The position numbers and the translations under genes are program-made. The notes under the pieces were generated by a model that was not told the DNA's origin, did no database searches, and worked only from the letters and a program-made list of their open reading frames with translations. Shown piece by piece: positions 6,449-6,903 of a DNA stretch of 6,903 nt. Source of the stretch: Dehalococcoidia bacterium (GTDB lineage Bacteria; Chloroflexota; Dehalococcoidia; Dehalococcoidales; RBG-16-60-22); assembly GCA_004375725.1 (NCBI GenBank), contig SOKS01000199.1:1-6903 (forward strand). Reading direction: 5' to 3'. How positions within the stretch are numbered: the stretch's first letter is position 1; the number at the start of each line of letters is the position of its first letter.

Positions 6449-6510
6449 GGTCTATGATTGGTTCATATCCAATAATCAGCATCGCTCTCTGCGATATAAA
6501 AACCATCGAG
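6433..6510 (-). repeat. Perfect 10-bp direct repeat CTCGATGGTT in the metF-kinase gap
   Basis: CTCGATGGTT (minus strand) occurs at 6442-6433 and again at 6510-6501, 68 nt apart. The first copy lies inside the promoter spacer directly after the -35 box; the second lies a few bases after the metF stop. This placement would suit an operator pair, but it could be chance. Confidence 0.4.
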
Positions 6511-6515
6511 CAATA

Positions 6516-6903
6516 TCAGAGTCCGGCAGCATCCAGTACTTCCGGTACTTTTCTTTCCCAGCCGATGGCCATGATATGTACGCCCTGGCACATTGACTTC
6601 ATCTCTTTGATAAGGCGGGCCGCAATCTCAATGCTCTTTTTCGCCCGGTCCTCAGCCTCATCCATCTCCTCGACTAAGTTATCAGGCACGTTCACCCCGG
6701 CAACGTTCTTGTTCATAAACCGCGCCATACCGGCGGATTTCAGAAGCACGATGCCCACCATCACCGGCACTTTGAGATGGGCGGTTGCTTTCATGAATTC
6801 CTCAAACTTTTTCGGCTCATAGACCGCCTGCGTCTGGATGAACTCCGCCCCGGCTTTCACTTTCTTCTCCATCTTGATGATCTGAGGTTCTACCGGATCA
6901 GAC
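6516..6903 (-). CDS. metF: Methylenetetrahydrofolate reductase, C-terminal part (5' end beyond the right edge)
   Basis: The frame is open from the right edge to TGA at 6518-6516, giving about 129 residues, a little under half of a usual MetF. The piece covers the last strands and helices of the MetF TIM barrel: GADF-type AGAEFIQTQ, then a conserved block near PVMVGIVLLKSAGMARFMN, the NVPDNLVEEM helix and a final CQGVHIMAIGWE followed by a Leu-rich end. MetF reduces 5,10-methylene-tetrahydrofolate to 5-methyl-tetrahydrofolate in the methyl branch of the Wood-Ljungdahl pathway and in methionine synthesis. This style is the one found in anaerobes, where MetF can work with MetV and Hdr-type complexes. 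The ATG at 6872 is internal, since similarity continues upstream of it (DPVEPQIIK). The FAD-binding N-terminal half, and whether metV lies next to it, cannot be seen here. Confidence 0.87.
   Translation of the reverse strand, partial: SDPVEPQIIKMEKKVKAGAEFIQTQAVYEPKKFEEFMKATAHLKVPVMVGIVLLKSAGMARFMNKNVAGVNVPDNLVEEMDEAEDRAKKSIEIAARLIKEMKSMCQGVHIMAIGWERKVPEVLDAAGL

Noticed and set aside
6457..6495. Possible terminator after metF: ATTGG/CCAAT hairpin (6457-6473) and ATCGC/GCGAT hairpin (6481-6495)
   Set aside because: Each stem has only five pairs and neither is followed by a run of T on the transcribed strand. They are too weak to call a terminator, though they might slow read-through.

Overview
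The window holds seven genes, all on the minus strand and all facing the left edge. Read in the direction of transcription (right to left) they are: the 3' part of a methylenetetrahydrofolate reductase gene (metF, cut by the right edge), a membrane-bound sensor histidine kinase, two stand-alone response-regulator receiver proteins, and hdrC, hdrB and hdrA of a soluble heterodisulfide-reductase-type complex. hdrA runs off the left edge without a stop. No gap between genes exceeds about 120 bases, and I see no RNA gene, mobile element, CRISPR array or sign of recent transfer.

The gene set points to a strict anaerobe that uses the Wood-Ljungdahl or C1-tetrahydrofolate pathway and flavin-based electron bifurcation. 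Base composition is moderate to slightly GC-rich. MetF next to HdrABC recalls acetogens such as Moorella, and the protein style would also fit anaerobic Chloroflexota (Dehalococcoidia) or sulfate-reducing and syntrophic lineages. The lineage is an inference; no ribosomal or other marker gene is present.

The main points of interest are these. (1) HdrA carries a complete GltD/NfnB-type NAD(P)H:flavin oxidoreductase module nested inside the HdrA fold, so NAD(P)H access is built into the bifurcating subunit. An acidic residue in the nucleotide pocket suggests NADH. (2) The sensor kinase has six predicted membrane segments and, in the outer loop between the third and fourth, the heptad GGIENPF. 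This matches the GGXXNPF quinone-sensing motif of RegB/PrrB redox kinases. (3) The kinase is followed by two receivers with no output domain and then directly by hdrCBA.

My working model, which is inference, is a membrane redox-sensing phosphorelay genetically tied to an NADH-linked Hdr complex and to MetF. Good sigma70-like promoters lie just ahead of the kinase gene and just ahead of the first receiver gene. Both sit so close to the start codon that the leaders would be only about ten bases long.
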